This document shows positions 63,133-63,370 of a DNA stretch of 63,370 bases, piece after piece. The notes beneath the pieces were generated by a model. It had not been told where the DNA came from, did no database searches, and worked only from the letters and a program-made list of their open reading frames with translations. Every line of letters begins with the position of its first letter. Position 1 is the first letter of the stretch. Origin of the DNA: an uncultured Synechococcus sp. (GTDB lineage: Bacteria; Cyanobacteriota; Cyanobacteriia; Phormidesmidales; Phormidesmidaceae); NCBI GenBank assembly GCA_937911865.1, contig CALDSK010000188.1, positions 1 through 63,370 on the forward strand. Reading direction: 5' to 3'. The position numbers were made by a program, and so were the translations under genes.

Positions 63133-63370
63133 ATGGTTCAGGTAATGTACAGGCCGATTTTAGCGACCAAACTGTATATCCCTCCACTGCGGCCCAATAC
63201 TGTGCTGCGCCCGCGCCTGATTGAACGACTGAATGCAGGTCTGCACCGCAAACTAACCCTCATCTCTACCGCTGCGGGCTTTGGCAAAACAACTTTGCTC
63301 AGCGAATGGGTTTCGGTCTGTGAACAGCCGGTGGCATGGCTGTCACTAGATGAGGAGCATAATGATCCAA
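63133..63370 (+). CDS. MalT-like LuxR-family STAND regulator, N-terminus only
   Basis: The frame starts at an ATG at 63133 (a second Met is at 63145) and runs off the right edge after 79 codons. LATKLYIPPLRPNTVLRPRLIERLNAGL and the P-loop TLISTAAGFGKTTLLSEWV (about residues 42-60), then VAWLSLDEEHNDP, match the signature of MalT-type STAND ATPases with a C-terminal LuxR helix-turn-helix. These sense a ligand and activate transcription. The rest of the gene is outside the window. Confidence 0.9.
   Translation, partial: MVQVMYRPILATKLYIPPLRPNTVLRPRLIERLNAGLHRKLTLISTAAGFGKTTLLSEWVSVCEQPVAWLSLDEEHNDP

Noticed and set aside
1..63370. CRISPR arrays, rRNA genes and intact prophage
   Set aside because: No regularly spaced repeats, rRNA-like sequence or phage structural genes were seen.

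Overview
The window is a chromosomal piece of a cyanobacterium. The evidence is a form IB RuBisCO operon (rbcL-rbcX-rbcS), a psbD gene for photosystem II D2, ntcA, rpaA, a cyAbrB regulator, several cyanobacterial families (DUF3155, DUF3084, UPF0367, CCB2/CCB4-like) and many copies of the HIP1 octamer GCGATCGC. Gene content and base composition fit a Leptolyngbya/Synechococcales-type lineage, but the sequence alone does not fix the genus.

Layout. 0-8 kb: a DUF3500 gene cut by the left edge, a Nudix hydrolase, a sodium:solute symporter, a fused double-M16 peptidase, DUF4058 and ExoD-like genes. 8-10 kb: an ImmA/IrrE-type metallopeptidase with a PIN-like protein, looking like a regulator/toxin pair. 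10-14.3 kb: ahcY, panB with a cupin gene, and a beta-propeller protein. 14.3-17.6 kb: a long rbc leader followed by rbcL-rbcX-rbcS and a strong terminator. 17.7-25 kb: sppA-hisC, fni, pyrR, an Rrf2 regulator overlapping cobD, then cyAbrB. 25-33.5 kb: a membrane protein, a GAF histidine kinase, DUF3155, a CCB-like gene, PadR, DUF3084 and ntcA. 33.9-45.7 kb: fabI, a VanY-like peptidase, a Ser/Thr kinase divergent from an FHA-ABCG transporter, Uma2, an EEP-family protein, a Ca2+/H+ exchanger and a DUF2157/GDYXXLXY pair. 46-53.9 kb: an inverse-autotransporter-like beta-helix protein, a stand-alone psbD, UPF0367-ABC ATPase-NYN genes, tRNA-Asn, rpaA and a SRPBCC-like gene. 54-59.5 kb: envelope and secreted proteins (YHS lipoprotein, a small Gly/Trp-rich exoprotein, a large TpsA-like exoprotein) and an unrecognised gene.

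The right end (59.6-63.4 kb) is a mobile-element graveyard. It holds a decayed insertion sequence with recognisable terminal inverted repeats, then a serine recombinase split into an N-terminal and a C-terminal piece about 0.8 kb apart. A small secreted-protein gene and two perfect palindromes lie between the pieces. A resolvase-site-like inverted repeat lies just upstream of the N-terminal piece. The window ends inside a MalT-like LuxR-family STAND regulator.

Common threads are carbon and light physiology (rbc operon, psbD, rpaA, ntcA, cyAbrB) and envelope functions. Candidate regulatory sites include an NtcA-type GTA-N8-TAC box between ntcA and fabI, an HLR1-like box in the rbc leader, and a pair of HLR1-like half-sites spaced 20 bp apart in front of rpaA. 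No CRISPR array, rRNA or complete prophage was seen.
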